Origin: Harmothoe impar
Lineage: Eukaryota > Annelida > Polychaeta > Phyllodocida > Polynoidae
Direction: 5' to 3'
Assembly: GCA_947462335.1 (NCBI GenBank)
Contig: OX381716.1
Location: forward strand, 2,097,438 to 2,161,437
Length of the DNA: 64,000 bases
Below are positions 34,334 to 44,785 of this stretch, one piece after another (positions within the stretch are counted from its first letter, which is position 1; each line of letters begins with the position of its first letter). Below the pieces are notes generated by a model. The model was not told the DNA's origin. It made no database searches and was given only the letters and a program-made list of their open reading frames with translations. The position numbers were made by a program, and so were the translations under genes.

Positions 34334-34618
34334 CTAAGAGAGTGCTCATTTTTTAACAACAGTGGGGGGGTGGTGGATTTGGGGGGGGGGGGAATTCGGA
34401 CCCCTTGACCGGGGGGGTAAAAAAGTTAGACCCCTCTTGGGGGGGGGTCAAAAAAATTCAACCTGTTTTGAGGGAAAAAGCCTGCGCGTTACTATGCTAC
34501 AAAGGGGCGCAAACGCGCGCGATTTTCGGCCTGCCGGGGGGGGGGGGTGAACAAATTTTGTGTGCTCCGCGCGAAATCTCACCACCCCCCCTGTTGTTAA
34601 AAAGTGAGCACTCCCTAA
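34334..34618. repeat. G/C-run MITE, copy 3
   Basis: Left CTAAGAGAGTGCTCATTTTT with TAACAACAG; right CTGTTGTTAAAAAGTGAGCA with CTCCCTAAG. The interior has TTACTATGCTACAAAGGGGC and long G-runs, and is the reverse orientation of the copy at 42,950. Confidence 0.75.
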
Positions 34619-35261
34619 GAAAGATGTCACTAATTTTGAGCACCTCCCCCCTTCCCCCAGCTAGCGAACCCTCTAAATACTAGTTATTCGTGCCTGACAG
34701 ATATAAGGCTGGGAGATATATTTAAAGCACCAAGTCTATACTGTTGTTTTTATTCATAAATATGCCTGGAGTTGAAAAGGTGATGTCACACAGACCTTGC
34801 CCCCCCCCCCACCCCCATGTCACTTTTTGTCACTAAACCCAAGGACCCACCCACCCCCTAGCAGGTGATGTCATGTGTGAATGTTCCCTTATAGAACAGT
34901 ACAGACAGCTACGATGCAGTTAATGTGATGGGGTGTACGGGTGATACAGTTATAATATGATTGAGGTGTTTCTAAAACATAACTTTTTCTCTTTTTGAGT
35001 TTGAAACAATTTTATTTGGCACATAATCCATTAACCGGTAATGTCTTTTGTCTTAGAAATGTTATAGTTTTCGCACAAAACTGATAATTATCCTAATTGA
35101 TTCACATAAACAAAGGTATACAAACAATATTCTCTTATAGCATTTGCTCCTGGCTTTTAACCCCCCCCCCTCCATCTATCATCCCCGAAGCTTTAATAAA
35201 AAAACTAAGCGTAAAGAAGGTCGAGATTACAGGTACACAGCAACATTTGCAGCAAGGCGTC
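34619..35261. other. gene-free stretch
   Basis: No gene supported. Two C-runs at about 34,800 and 35,160. Otherwise AT-rich and featureless. Confidence 0.3.
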
Positions 35262-35472
35262 TACTGTGAACGTAGTTATAGTCACGGCTATACATCTTCA
35301 TAAAGTGGCAAAAATAATAATTTCACTGATACCTGAATTCGTCCCCAGCCAGGGCAGACAAGCTGATGGGGTCTTTACAAGACTGTATTTCGGTATTAAG
35401 AATTCGCTGCTCTTTAATTTCTGGGAATATATCGAAAATATATACACAGTGAAATAAGTTATGACTACAGTA
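35262..35472. repeat. CTGTGAACG MITE, diverged copy 5
   Basis: TACTGTGAACGTAGTTATAG at the left and AAGTTATGACTACAGTA at the right form inverted ends flanked by TA. The interior is degenerate, with one ATATCGAAAATATATACACA word typical of the family. Confidence 0.5.
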
Positions 35473-36094
35473 ATATATATCTCACGAGTAACTGAGTGTA
35501 TGTCAACATACCCATGATAGCCTGGCTGGTTATGTGAGAGTATGTGAAATAACCAAATTAAGTGTGAATTCCTTAATCTAACCTCTGCACCTTGGTCAAA
35601 GTCGCATACAGGCTACAGCAGAGTTGAGTACACAATATTCCAAGTTTTAGATAGGATGGTGGAAGTGAAAATCTGCACTGTGATCTATGAATTATTGAAA
35701 CTCCGATATGCACTGGTTCAAAGGTATTCTGCCTGGATGAGTTATTAAACATCTCACTGCTCGAGGGTCACACGGTACATCAACATACATTGATAATGTA
35801 ATGTACGTGACAAACTCTGTGATGAATTTAAGATGTTCTCACTGACCGGTGTACGGGACCTACAGGCAGTGTGTGTGTGTGGGGGGGGGGGGGGGGGGGG
35901 CAAGATAAACAGTGGACACTCACCCCGCACCCCGCCCAATATTTGAAAATAATCCTCTTTTCCCATTTAATGGGGAAAGGGGATTATTCTACCATTGGTC
36001 TCCCGAACACATCAGTGGACAACCAATGACAACAAAACAAGACTTGATGTAATCAGATGACTAGGGGCCCTAGTACTACTACTGCCTGGTACTG
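35473..36094. other. gene-free stretch
   Basis: No supported gene. A G-run of about 20 follows a GTGTGTGTGTG tract at 35,870-35,900. Confidence 0.3.
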
Positions 36095-36245
36095 GGGCCC
36101 TTGTCCCATGTCGATCTTAAGAAATTTAAATGACCATATCACCATATCGATTTTAAGAAAAAATGTCCCACGTCACTATCTATTTATTCCTTCTGGTCCA
36201 TGTCACTTTGCCCCAAAATGGCCCATATTGCCGTGTTGCATTTAG
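36095..36245. repeat. CATGTC-word repeat, copy 3
   Basis: Words such as CCCATGTCGATCTTAAGAAA and GTCCCACGTCACTATCT match the vocabulary at 1,790-1,900. Ends unclear. Confidence 0.4.
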
Positions 36246-36903
36246 GGGTCTAGGGCCATACTACTAGTGGGGGGAGGGGGTCACAGTGAGCCGGCAATCA
36301 GCTGTGCATGTGTATATACATGTAGAATCGGAGCTAGATGAGTAAATACTATACAGGAGGTGGATTTGGACAAATCCTTACCTGTACATGTAGCAGCAGC
36401 AGTAAGGAGTCCTCCCGTGTGTACACAGATTATCCATCTCTGAAGGAAGGTAAACTGTGTACTTGTTAGTCCCTCTGAGGTCAGTCAGGGTGCAGACCTC
36501 GGCACCTCCTGTACCAGTACTCAGCAGTCCTATAGACCTCCACACCAACGTGCCACAAACTAGTGGTGTCCTTGTAGCAGAGTGTCCACAAACGATCATA
36601 TGGCCAAAACTTATTTACATTAAAAAAATACTCAAGTTTTGGGCAAAAATGGTGGGTGGTGCAGGCGTGGTCCGCCCCACTCCTACATCCGTTCTACCTC
36701 TTTACTACTCTTTATAGTGATTCTCCCTTCACACGTTTAGGTTACCATGATGTTACACATTACCAAGGGTTGCTGCAGCCGTCTGTAGCCGGTCTGTGTC
36801 GGACCCTGTAAGGAGGGGGGAGGGGGGGAGGTTACCACCTACATGGGGGGACGGTCACGGCTCACTGCGTCCTGCCTCTCACCAGGCACTGGTTCATGTC
36901 CAC
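36246..36903. other. gene-free stretch
   Basis: No supported gene. Antiparallel frames at 36,378-36,717 overlap and have no recognisable domain. Confidence 0.3.
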
Positions 36904-36907
36904 TTAA

Positions 36908-36992
36908 AGCCCCAGCTCTCCTATAAATAGGGCTGAGTACCTGTCCCGACTGCGCCCTGACTGTCGGTGGAGGGGTACCGAGACCTGCGGGT
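36908..36992 (+). mobile_element. 85-bp MITE with TTAA duplication, copy 3
   Basis: TTAA at 36,904-36,907 and 36,993-36,996. Same orientation as the copy at 11,635, starting AGCCCCAGCTCTCC. Confidence 0.8.
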
Positions 36993-37022
36993 TTAACCCT
37001 GTAAGGACTGCATAGTGCTTAA

Positions 37023-37107
37023 ACCCTCAGTTCTTACTGCACATGCAGTAACAGTCAGAGTGCAGTCGCGACAGGTACTCAGCCCTATATATAGGGGCAC
37101 TGGGCCT
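37023..37107 (-). mobile_element. 85-bp MITE with TTAA duplication, copy 4
   Basis: TTAA at 37,019-37,022 and 37,108-37,111. Opposite orientation to copy 3, from which it is separated by only 30 bp including the flanking TTAAs. Confidence 0.8.
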
Positions 37108-37137
37108 TTAACCCTGTATGGTCTGCATAGTGCTTAA

Positions 37138-37236
37138 AGGCGCAGATCTCGGTACCCCCCCCCCCCCAGCGGCAGTCGGAGTGGAGCCGGGACAGGTACT
37201 CAACCCTATATATATATATATAGGAGCGCTGGGCCT
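37138..37236 (-). mobile_element. TTAA MITE copy 5, lengthened
   Basis: TTAA at 37,134-37,137 and 37,237-37,240. It is 99 bp because of an expanded C-run and an expanded TA run; otherwise it is the same element. Confidence 0.75.
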
Positions 37237-37240
37237 TTAA

Positions 37241-37582
37241 TAGGTCGAGTTACATATACAGCTCTGCAACGTTACAGTGTGGGCAAACTAAGGCAACACG
37301 TGCTTAGGTAATCTCACCATAATAGCCACACACCAGGTTCATAACACTAAAATCTGTTTTTAATTATCCCTTGGCTATATTGCTACATAGCTTTCACTAT
37401 ACAATATAACATGTTAAATGTATGTATTCATGTGTATCTAATGATACATGTATGGCTATATATATTTATACATAACTGGTTGATTGAGAGTCACCCTACT
37501 CAGTGGTCACAGTCCAGTGGGTATGTTTGCCCACCACACCTCACATATAAATAGAATAATCAAGTATATGTAACTCGACCTA
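37241..37582. repeat. 342-bp MITE with TAGGTCGAGTTACATATA ends
   Basis: TAGGTCGAGTTACATATA at the left and TATATGTAACTCGACCTA at the right are perfect inverted ends. The interior is AT-rich and non-coding. It abuts the TTAA of the preceding element. Confidence 0.75.
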
Positions 37583-37585
37583 TTG

Positions 37586-37866
37586 TGTCGTGTCCTTGGT
37601 CGTCTGGTGCATGAGTGCAGCCCGGGTGAGTCACTTAATAATGCTGCGTTGGTGCATCATGACGACCCGTTGGGAATGTACCAGTCATGGAGGGTCACAT
37701 GGTGTTAGCTCTCTAAGGGCTGCATAGTATAACGCATTCATGCCTCATGCCGACCCTTTGTGAGTGCATCAGCCCTGTAGGGTCGGCATGATGCTTGAGT
37801 GCAGCAGCACTGGTGAGTAGTAGTGCCCGCCCTGCATGCCTGTATCATGATGTCAAGGGGCATGCT
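37586..37866. repeat. TGCATCATG hairpin repeat, copy 7
   Basis: Contains GCGTTGGTGCATCATGACGA, GTCGGCATGATGCTTGAGTG and related words; the ends are degenerate. Confidence 0.6.
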
Positions 37867-37999
37867 ATGTCCTGTAGTACCACTGTGAGTGTAAGGGCAG
37901 CAGGAGTTGGGCCTCTGGACTGAGTGTAAGACTACTCATCCGTGACAATGCACTTCACTTACGGAGTGGTTAAGTGTGAGTGGTGATAATGCCCCTTAA

Positions 38000-38084
38000 A
38001 GGGGCAGATCTCGGTACCCCTCCAGCGGCAGTCGGAGTGGAGCCGGGACAGGTACTCAGCCCTATATAAAGGGGCACTGGGGCT
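38000..38084 (-). mobile_element. 85-bp MITE with TTAA duplication, copy 6
   Basis: TTAA at 37,996-37,999 and 38,085-38,088. Starts AGGGGCAGATCTCGGTACCC. Four of the six copies lie between 36,908 and 38,084. Confidence 0.8.
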
Positions 38085-38122
38085 TTAAAGGACTTTTGTC
38101 CTTGCTACATGGCATGCACGCC

Positions 38123-38442
38123 CGGGATAGCTCTCCTAGGTGCGCGGACAAACGTTGACAGCGTAATCTTAATACAGAATCAAGATCGTCTTAATTATCC
38201 TAAAATTAGTCTTAATCTTATCTTAAAGGGGCATTCTCACCACTAGCACTTACCACATAGCAGACTAGAACAGTACTAAAATTGTGGGTGGGGAAGGCTC
38301 GGTGAGAATGCCACTTTAACCTATCTTAATCCTATCTTAAACTACACGGTCCATTTCTGCCTTAGATTAAGACATTTTAAGATTTAAGATGTAAGATTGC
38401 GCTGATAACGTTTGTCTGCGCACCTGTGGGAGAGCTATCCCG
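38123..38442. mobile_element. MITE with CGGGATAGCTCTCC ends, hosting a nested MITE
   Basis: CGGGATAGCTCTCC and GGTGCGCGGACAAACGTT at the left are mirrored by AACGTTTGTCTGCGCACC and GGAGAGCTATCCCG at the right. The interior repeats AATCTTAA/TTAAGATT words. An 89-bp TTAA element is inserted at 38,227; removing it with one TTAA gives a continuous run of the CTTAATC-type words. Confidence 0.75.
38227..38315. mobile_element. 89-bp MITE with TTAA duplication, nested copy
   Basis: TTAA at 38,223-38,226 and 38,316-38,319. Identical in length and ends to the copy at 5,535-5,623. The host MITE supplies an inferred empty site. Confidence 0.85.
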
Positions 38443-39349
38443 TATTTGCCTAGAGCACAGGGCAGGTGTATCTTGAATAATAACCCAAGTGTCTCCACTC
38501 CACTCCCACCTACACAATACAAGGTAGCCCATCGTGATAAAAAGGCAGAATAGTGGACACCCTTTTAGCAGAAAGACTCAAGCCAACATGGCCAGACTTA
38601 CCGGCACAAAACAGGGGCCCTCCTCTGCTAGGATCGGTAAAGTGACTAGAAACGCCCCGCCCCCTCCCCCGGCCCCACCTGCTCAGTATTTGGTGTGGTA
38701 CCTCCCTCCCCCCCCCCCCCCAACACCAAGTAGTAGCTGGGGGGGGGGGGGGGGGGGATCTGCCCCTGGATCAGCAGGGTGACAAGCGGTCATATCTCTG
38801 TCCCTGTGATTTAGTACAGTGATACCTGTAGGTGTTGGAGACGGGATATGGACACATCCCCGAGTGTGTATCACCTCACTGAGAGGGAGGAGAGTGTAGG
38901 GGCAGGGGGCACCTGAGTATTACAACAGGTCAGTGAGGCTTCAATCTGGGGAGAGTGAAGATTTGAAAACGTGACAGTGGGCGGAGAAGGCCTGTCTACC
39001 TGTTCCCCTTACCTGTGCTACTCACCTGTACAGTATAACACTCACCTGTATTGTACCACTCAACACGGCCCTTCAGCTGGACAGTAGACCATTGTAACAA
39101 CTCTACATGTTGTGTTTGGTTTAAATCTCCCCTCTTCCCGCCAGCTTTGGCATACCATGCCGCACTTGAATAGAGAGTAGTGTACTTGTACACTTGTATC
39201 TCCCATTGAGGCACCCCCGGGTTACAATGCACACTACACAGGGGTCACAGTGAGGAGACATATCTTGTTACAATATCAGAGAACCAGCAATTCAATTGTT
39301 TTGTCTCTTGCTATACACATGATAAGTTCGATCGCGCATAAGCCTTGAT
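38443..39349. other. gene-free stretch
   Basis: No supported gene. A C-run and a G-run facing each other at 38,700-38,760 create spurious proline- and glycine-rich frames on both strands. Confidence 0.3.
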
Positions 39350-39600
39350 AAGGGAGTGATTATTTTTTAACAACAGGGGGGGGGGGGCGGTGGTGGGTTT
39401 GGCGGGGGGCTTGGGGTTTGGACAAGGTGACAAGCCCTTGTTCTAGGCCTTATGGACAAGGGACATGGGAAATGCTGGGGAGTGGCGACAAGTGACAAGG
39501 GACAAGGCCCATTTTTTAGGATCGACAAGTGAAATTGGCATTTCTTAGGATTGACAAGTGGCACAGATACCCCCCGTCTGGGGCCCTCAAAAAGCTCAGA
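39350..39600. repeat. G/C-run MITE fragment and GACAAG-word repeat
   Basis: AGGGAGTGATTATTTTTTAA followed by CAACAGGGGGGG is the left end of the G/C-run family (39,350-39,430). It passes into a stretch of GACAAGTGACAAGGGACAAG words to about 39,560, related to the CATGTC-word repeat. The right end of the MITE is missing. Confidence 0.5.
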
Positions 39601-39960
39601 ATTTAGATTGTATGTATTTACATACTACATCTAATGTACCTTAATAAAATTCTATAAAAAACAATCCCCCCCCCCCCAGTAGCAGAGAGTAGAGTGGCCA
39701 GTTGGCTGTAGTAGATCACCCCCCTACACCCCGGTAGGTGTCTGTAACCATGGTAACCTCACAGCCCGGTACTGCACCATTGTGTGGCGTCTGGACGTTA
39801 CCATGACAACCACAGGACGCTACAAGTGGTTACTGAGGGTCACGTGACCACGGCTGGTGTTTGACGGCACTGTTTGCTGGGGGAAGGGGGGGGGGGGTCC
39901 CTGAACCTGGCCCTTGTTTCCAAGTCAGTAATGCACTAACTATTGTCTTAAATAGATAAA

Positions 39961-40225
39961 CAGAGGTCCACGATAATCTGTCTGAACGACAGGTTTCTCC
40001 ACGAGTGGTGCATTGGGTCGTATCACACGAGGCGATGCTTGATTAATTTCATCAAAATATACATTTAAAGATTAGTTTCATAGCTATTTTGGTGATGTCA
40101 TCGTGGTGAAACAGGCCATGGAGAATGAGCATCAGTTTCTCCACGGGGGTGTGGAAAACGGCCATTATAATAGCCTACTTAAGCATAGTAACTTTGTTTC
40201 TCCACATGAAATACGTCTTGTTTCC
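39961..40225. repeat. second copy of the CAGAGGTCCACGATAATC repeat
   Basis: CAGAGGTCCACGATAATCTG, GACAGGTTTCTCCA and GGTGATGTCATCGTGG occur in the same order as at 5,921-6,210. Confidence 0.6.
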
Positions 40226-40323
40226 AGGTCACTAATGTCACTGTGTTTCCATTTCTAGGTGAGTACAAAGCATGTGTCCCGGACTGCCGTCAATGCCGTG
40301 ACTACCGTGACTACCATCAAGGT

Positions 40324-40402
40324 AGGGCCTCAGTACATCATGCCTTGGTCGCCATGATGCTTGAATGCAGCCCTGGCGACTCGCCAGGGCTGCATTCAAC
40401 AA
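40324..40402. repeat. TGCATCATG hairpin repeat, single hairpin
   Basis: One perfect hairpin: TTGAATGCAGCCCTGGCGA with CGCCAGGGCTGCATTCAA. Shortest member of the family. Confidence 0.7.
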
Positions 40403-41227
40403 TCTACACGTTCTACACTCTCATCCTCTTGGGCATGACAATTCAGCGTCATAGCAGATAAAGACTTTGGCTCATCCCTAAAACAAGTTCTAGCTGGCCT
40501 GAAAACAATATGATAATTAGCTACCGTACATGCCAGTTTTTGTGGTTTGTAAATATGACAATTATCTATAGTCTATAGAGAAATAAAAGAAAAAAAAGAA
40601 GGCTTTTTTATATCATATGCTGAACAGTTTCATATACAAGACAAGTCGCTATATGAATCCCCTTTGATAAAAGTCCACCATTATTAAGTTCCACCAGATT
40701 AAAAAAGGACGTATAACAGTCTCACGACGACAAGAGCTAAGTGTGGGCCGGCTGCATCCAATCTCCCAGCAGATTCTTCCTTCCGTTTCTACAGGCACTA
40801 CTTTTTTCTCTGCCAAAAGGCGGCGGATTTCCCTGAAAACTTACCTACGCCATGCTTTTAAGATATACATTTATACAACCATGATTAGATTCATTTATCT
40901 AAAGGAAGGTGAGGACAACAATTGTTTAAAATTATAGAACTATTGATCATGCTTTTATGGGGGAAGTTGGACATATCCCTGGGAACTATTTTTCGTGTAG
41001 GCAGACTGATGTGTGTGAAGGCCATTGGAGAGCAGACAATTAGAACTGTTTTTCATCCCTTTTTCCACAGAAGAGTTCTGAGAGTCCGGGCCTTTTGGCA
41101 GAGTCTTATTTGAGACTGTGCTGGGAGAGTGTCTTATTTGAGACTGTGCTGGGAGAGTGTTGACCTCCTTTTCTTAATAAGTAGAGAATAATCTGCTGAG
41201 ATATCGGCTCTGGGTGGACTCAGGTAC
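40403..41227. other. gene-free stretch
   Basis: No supported gene. A copy of the TTTTTGTGGTTTGTAAATA repeat is at 40,530-40,600. At 41,100-41,160 the phrase CTTATTTGAGACTGTGCTGG is directly repeated about 30 bp apart. Confidence 0.35.
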
Positions 41228-41321
41228 TAAGGGAGTGGTCATTTTTTTACAACGGGGGGGGGGGGGTGGATTGGGAGGAGGGACCAAAAAGATTTGGGCC
41301 CCTCTTGAGGGGGTGGGGGGG

Positions 41322-42517
41322 AAACCACAATGGGCTCGGTAATGGGCCCTGTTTTATTCTCTATTTATGTCAATTCTCTAGGAAAATGTGGAAATTTCAA
41401 CATTACCTTATATGCTGACGACGCTGTCATCACTTGTACTAGCAAAACTAACATGGACATGGCCCTACGTAATATTTCTGATTGGTGCATTAAGAATAGT
41501 TTAACTATAAATGAGAGTAAAACTAAGTGGATGTTATTTAATGGCGAAAAAAATGACGATAGTGTACTTATGTTAAATGGTGTTGTCTTGGAACGTGTAT
41601 ACTGTTTCCCTTACCTAGGTCTCAACCTAGATGTAGATATGAAATATGTACAACACCGACGCACCACTGTTAATAATACTAGGTTTAAAATTAGTCAACT
41701 TGCCAGAATCAGACACTACTCTGAAATTGACACTGCCACTTGTATATATAAGACCATGGTGCTCCCATCTTTTGATTATGTGGATTTTATCTGGGACAGA
41801 GGAAACAAAGGTGAAAGTTTGGAACTACAATACATGCAAAATAAATGTTTACGAATAATATATAAGGTTAAATTAGAAAAAGACCCTGTACATAATACAA
41901 ATGAATTGCATAACTTATCCAAGTGTAAGCTGTTAGCGGATAGACGCAGCATCCATTTATTGTTCTATGCTCATCAATTATCAATGAGAGACGACTTAAT
42001 TGATAAAAGAAGCATTCCGACAAGAAGGCACACAGGGAAAAGACTGATCATCCCTAGAACTCTGAAGCCCATTGTTCTACGTAGTGCTTACTACAAGGCC
42101 ATACTAGCGTGGAACAATCTAAAGCCCTTGTATACGCTCATAGAAAACATTAACTCCTTCAAGATTGCCATTAAGAAGGACTACCCTAATTGTTTTATGT
42201 AGAACTTTTTAGTACTGAGTGTTTTTCATCTTAGAAAAATTGTATAACTCTTTCATTACTCATCTCATCTCATCATTACAATGTAATCTCCTTTATACAA
42301 TGTAAGAGACATACCCAATCATAGATACAACATATGACTAGAAATCCAAATGCACGTCATACTGTATATTTTTACGACATAATTGTAAACAATGTTCTCA
42401 TTAGGGGTGCCAGCGGAGGGAAGGCAACGCGCCAATATGCTGGTTATTAATACATTTCATATTTACTACGTATTTTGAATGTATTATTAGACCCAATAAA
42501 AACCTTAAAAAAAAAAT
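41322..42517 (+). mobile_element. 5'-truncated non-LTR retrotransposon (LINE)
   Basis: Contains the C-terminal part of a reverse transcriptase, a 3' untranslated region of about 300 bp and a terminal run of about ten A at 42,507-42,516. The left boundary is abrupt within the finger/palm part of the enzyme, which is typical of incomplete target-primed reverse transcription. No target duplication is clear because both sides are low-complexity. Confidence 0.8.
41330..42202 (+). pseudogene. reverse transcriptase C-terminal fragment
   Basis: 290 residues. SVMGPVLFSIYVNSLG near the start corresponds to the conserved GSVLGPLLF..Y.NDL block that precedes the active site, and ITLYADDAVI holds the catalytic YADD (about residues 28-31). 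Next come SDWCIKNSLTINESKTKWM and the thumb region with YLGLNLD, and a tail of the kind found in jockey/CR1-like elements. Everything N-terminal (endonuclease and first RT blocks) is missing, so the fragment cannot act on its own. The frame itself is intact, which suggests a fairly recent copy. Upstream bases suggest a small indel just before the GSV block. Confidence 0.85.
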
Positions 42518-42949
42518 GAGTGCACCCCTTTTAGTGAAGAAGCATACGTGTTACAATTGCTCAAACTTCAAAGGGGTCAGCTGTGCTCAATTTCAACTTG
42601 CCTGAGGGAGGGACCAAAAAAATGCCGACCCCTCCCTTGGGGGGACCAAAAGTGCTCTCGCGAAAATTCACCGACCCACTCCTGTTATTAAAAATTGACC
42701 ACTCCCTAATGAGAGCCTTCTGTATGCATGGGTATGCTGCCCCTCCCCCTGCGGCAGCACCCACCCATACTAATACACACCCACCCATACTAATACACAC
42801 CCATCCATACTAATACCCCTCAAGCATTACCCCTCGTCCCCTCACCACCATATATATACATGACTGCCGCATAGAAAGGACATCAGTTATCGGGAAGCCT
42901 TCCTTTCAGTGAGCTGCTCAGTGAAGGGGGCCTTAACCCTTTAACCCTT

Positions 42950-43266
42950 TGAGGGAGTGCACATTTTTTAACAACAGGGGGGGGCGGTGAGATTTCGTGC
43001 GTAGCGCGCGAAATTTTTTCACCTCCCCCTAAGGGGTCAAAATTTTTTACCCCCCCTCCCGGCAGGCCAAAAATCGCGCGCTTTCGCGCCCCTTTGTAGC
43101 ATAGTAACGCGCGGGCTTTTTCCCTCAAAACATGTTGAATTTTTTTGACCCCCCCAAGAAGGGTCCAAATTTTTTACCCCCCCCCCCGGTCAAGGGGTCC
43201 AAATTTTTTACCCCCCCCCCCATAATCCACCACCCCCCCTGTTGTTAAAATATGAGCACTCCCTAA
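42950..43266. repeat. G/C-run MITE, copy 4 (most complete)
   Basis: TGAGGGAGTGCACATTTTTT with AACAACAGGGGGG at the left; CCCCCCTGTTGTTAAAATAT with GAGCACTCCCTAA at the right. The interior includes TTTGTAGCATAGTAACGCGC and repeated TCAAAATTTTTTACCCCC blocks. Confidence 0.8.
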
Positions 43267-43645
43267 GGATGGCCTAATGCCTTAGTGCATCATTCCTTTG
43301 GTCGGCATAATGCATGAATGCAGCCCTGGCGAGTAACTCGCCAGTGCTGCATTCATGCATCATGCTGATCCTATTGGGTTTAGACACTCCCGAAGCGAGT
43401 TACTCACCGGGGCTGCATTGGTGCATCATGACGATAAATATCATATTTTAGCAACATCTGTCCTTAAAGGGGTAAGGATGGCATTCTCTAAAAGATTACA
43501 TTTGTCGCCACGATGCACCAACGTAGCCCAGCACGAAACTCGCCAGGGCTGCATTGGTGCATCATACCTACTCTTCTGAAGTGGCTCAACCCCATAGAGT
43601 GGGAATGATGCATGAATGCAGCCCTGCCGAGCTGAGTGAGTAAAG
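43267..43645. repeat. TGCATCATG hairpin repeat, copy 9
   Basis: Two head-to-tail parts, each with GATGCATGAATGCAGCCCTG or GGGCTGCATTGGTGCATCAT words around GGCGAGTAACTCGCC. It directly follows the G/C-run MITE. Confidence 0.7.
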
Positions 43646-44779
43646 TGTCTGATACATGTATTACAAGCTCTTACTGCACTCTCAAAAATTATCCGATTTA
43701 CAAACTGTAAAAACTGGTATGTAGGGACAAATTTGAAAAAGAGAAAAAAAGAGGGGGACCCGGCCCTGTTTTGCTAGACCCGGTCGGGTTACCGGAAACA
43801 AACCTCTTTTTTTTGGCTCTGCCCCGTTTATAAGCCAAGTAAAAAGGGCACTAGGCCCAATATAAACCGGGCCCCACACATAAGCCGGGCAAGGAATCAA
43901 AAAACATCAAGTAACGCTTATCTGGTCATAACTTTGCATCTAATTGGAGTATTCACATGATTCTTGTGGTTATACAAAACACATTTAAATTCATAGATTA
44001 TGGCAATATCTATAAAGGTGATCAGCTTATAATTCGATAACGTTTTTAAGATTTATTCAAAATTATTACTGAAAAGTACAGAATTAGTCTAATCAGAAAA
44101 AAATACAGGACGTGAGAGATATTCTTCTCGCAAAATATTATAAGCCTGCCCCGTTTATAAACTGGGTCAATATACCACTTGAAATGAATATAAGCCCGGG
44201 CGTATACACGGGTAAATACGGTGCGTGGCGGGGTGCCTCATGGACTAGTCTCCACCCTGCACCTGCTCCAGGGTCCTGGGGGCTTCTACACCAGGAGGGG
44301 TGTGTGTGGGGGGGGGGGGGAGGCCAAATGAAGAAAAAAAGGTTAGTTTCAGGTAACATGGGAAGAAAGGCTGAAAGCCCCTCTGCAATACCTTTAAATT
44401 GAACAAAAACGTGTAAAAATGAGAAGATTTTTCAACTTTTTTGTAAACCTAACATTGGATAAAAAATAAGTAGGGTCGGCCCTGTTTTGATCAGGTAGGG
44501 GACAGGAGGGCATTGTTAGTACGCACTACTACAGTGGTACAGTCCTTTCAATTAGACCGTACCAGTATTCTGGTACTGTGCATCATTCTGGGGCATACCA
44601 TTTAAATGGTACATATGCTGTGATCATTAGACCATGACAGCTTAGCTATGCTAGGTAACTGACCCCTTATTATGGGTCTGCAGTGCTCATAGAACAATGG
44701 GTCCTACCTATACCAACACTGGGTGGCATGGGTGGGGAAGAGAGTCCCATTTTTTCTCATGATTTTACCTATTTATGTA
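43646..44779. other. gene-free stretch with TAAGCC-type repeat
   Basis: No supported gene. GCCCCGTTTATAAGCC at 43,823, TATAAGCCTGCCCCGTTTAT at 44,140 and ATAAGCCCGGGCGTATACAC at 44,192 suggest a diverged MITE of the telomere-like TATAAGCC vocabulary seen at 18,232 and 20,560. A TAGGGTCGGCCCTGTTTTG word at 44,472 recurs from 6,990. Left flank of the large element. Confidence 0.35.
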
Positions 44780-44785
44780 CTTACC
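44780..44785. repeat. 6-bp target-site duplication, left
   Basis: CTTACC immediately precedes the terminal inverted repeat. The identical hexamer stands at 54,199-54,204 directly after the other end. A 6-bp duplication is characteristic of Polinton/Maverick integration. Confidence 0.9.

Larger units (their letters stand above)
41228..42709. mobile_element. G/C-run MITE split by a LINE insertion
   Basis: TAAGGGAGTGGTCATTTTTT at 41,228 and its inverse (TTGACCACTCCCTAA) ending at 42,709 are the two ends of one G/C-run MITE. Sequence just right of the insert resembles the reverse of the middle of the copy at 27,951. The intervening 1.2 kb is a retrotransposon, so the MITE is the older element. 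Confidence 0.7.
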
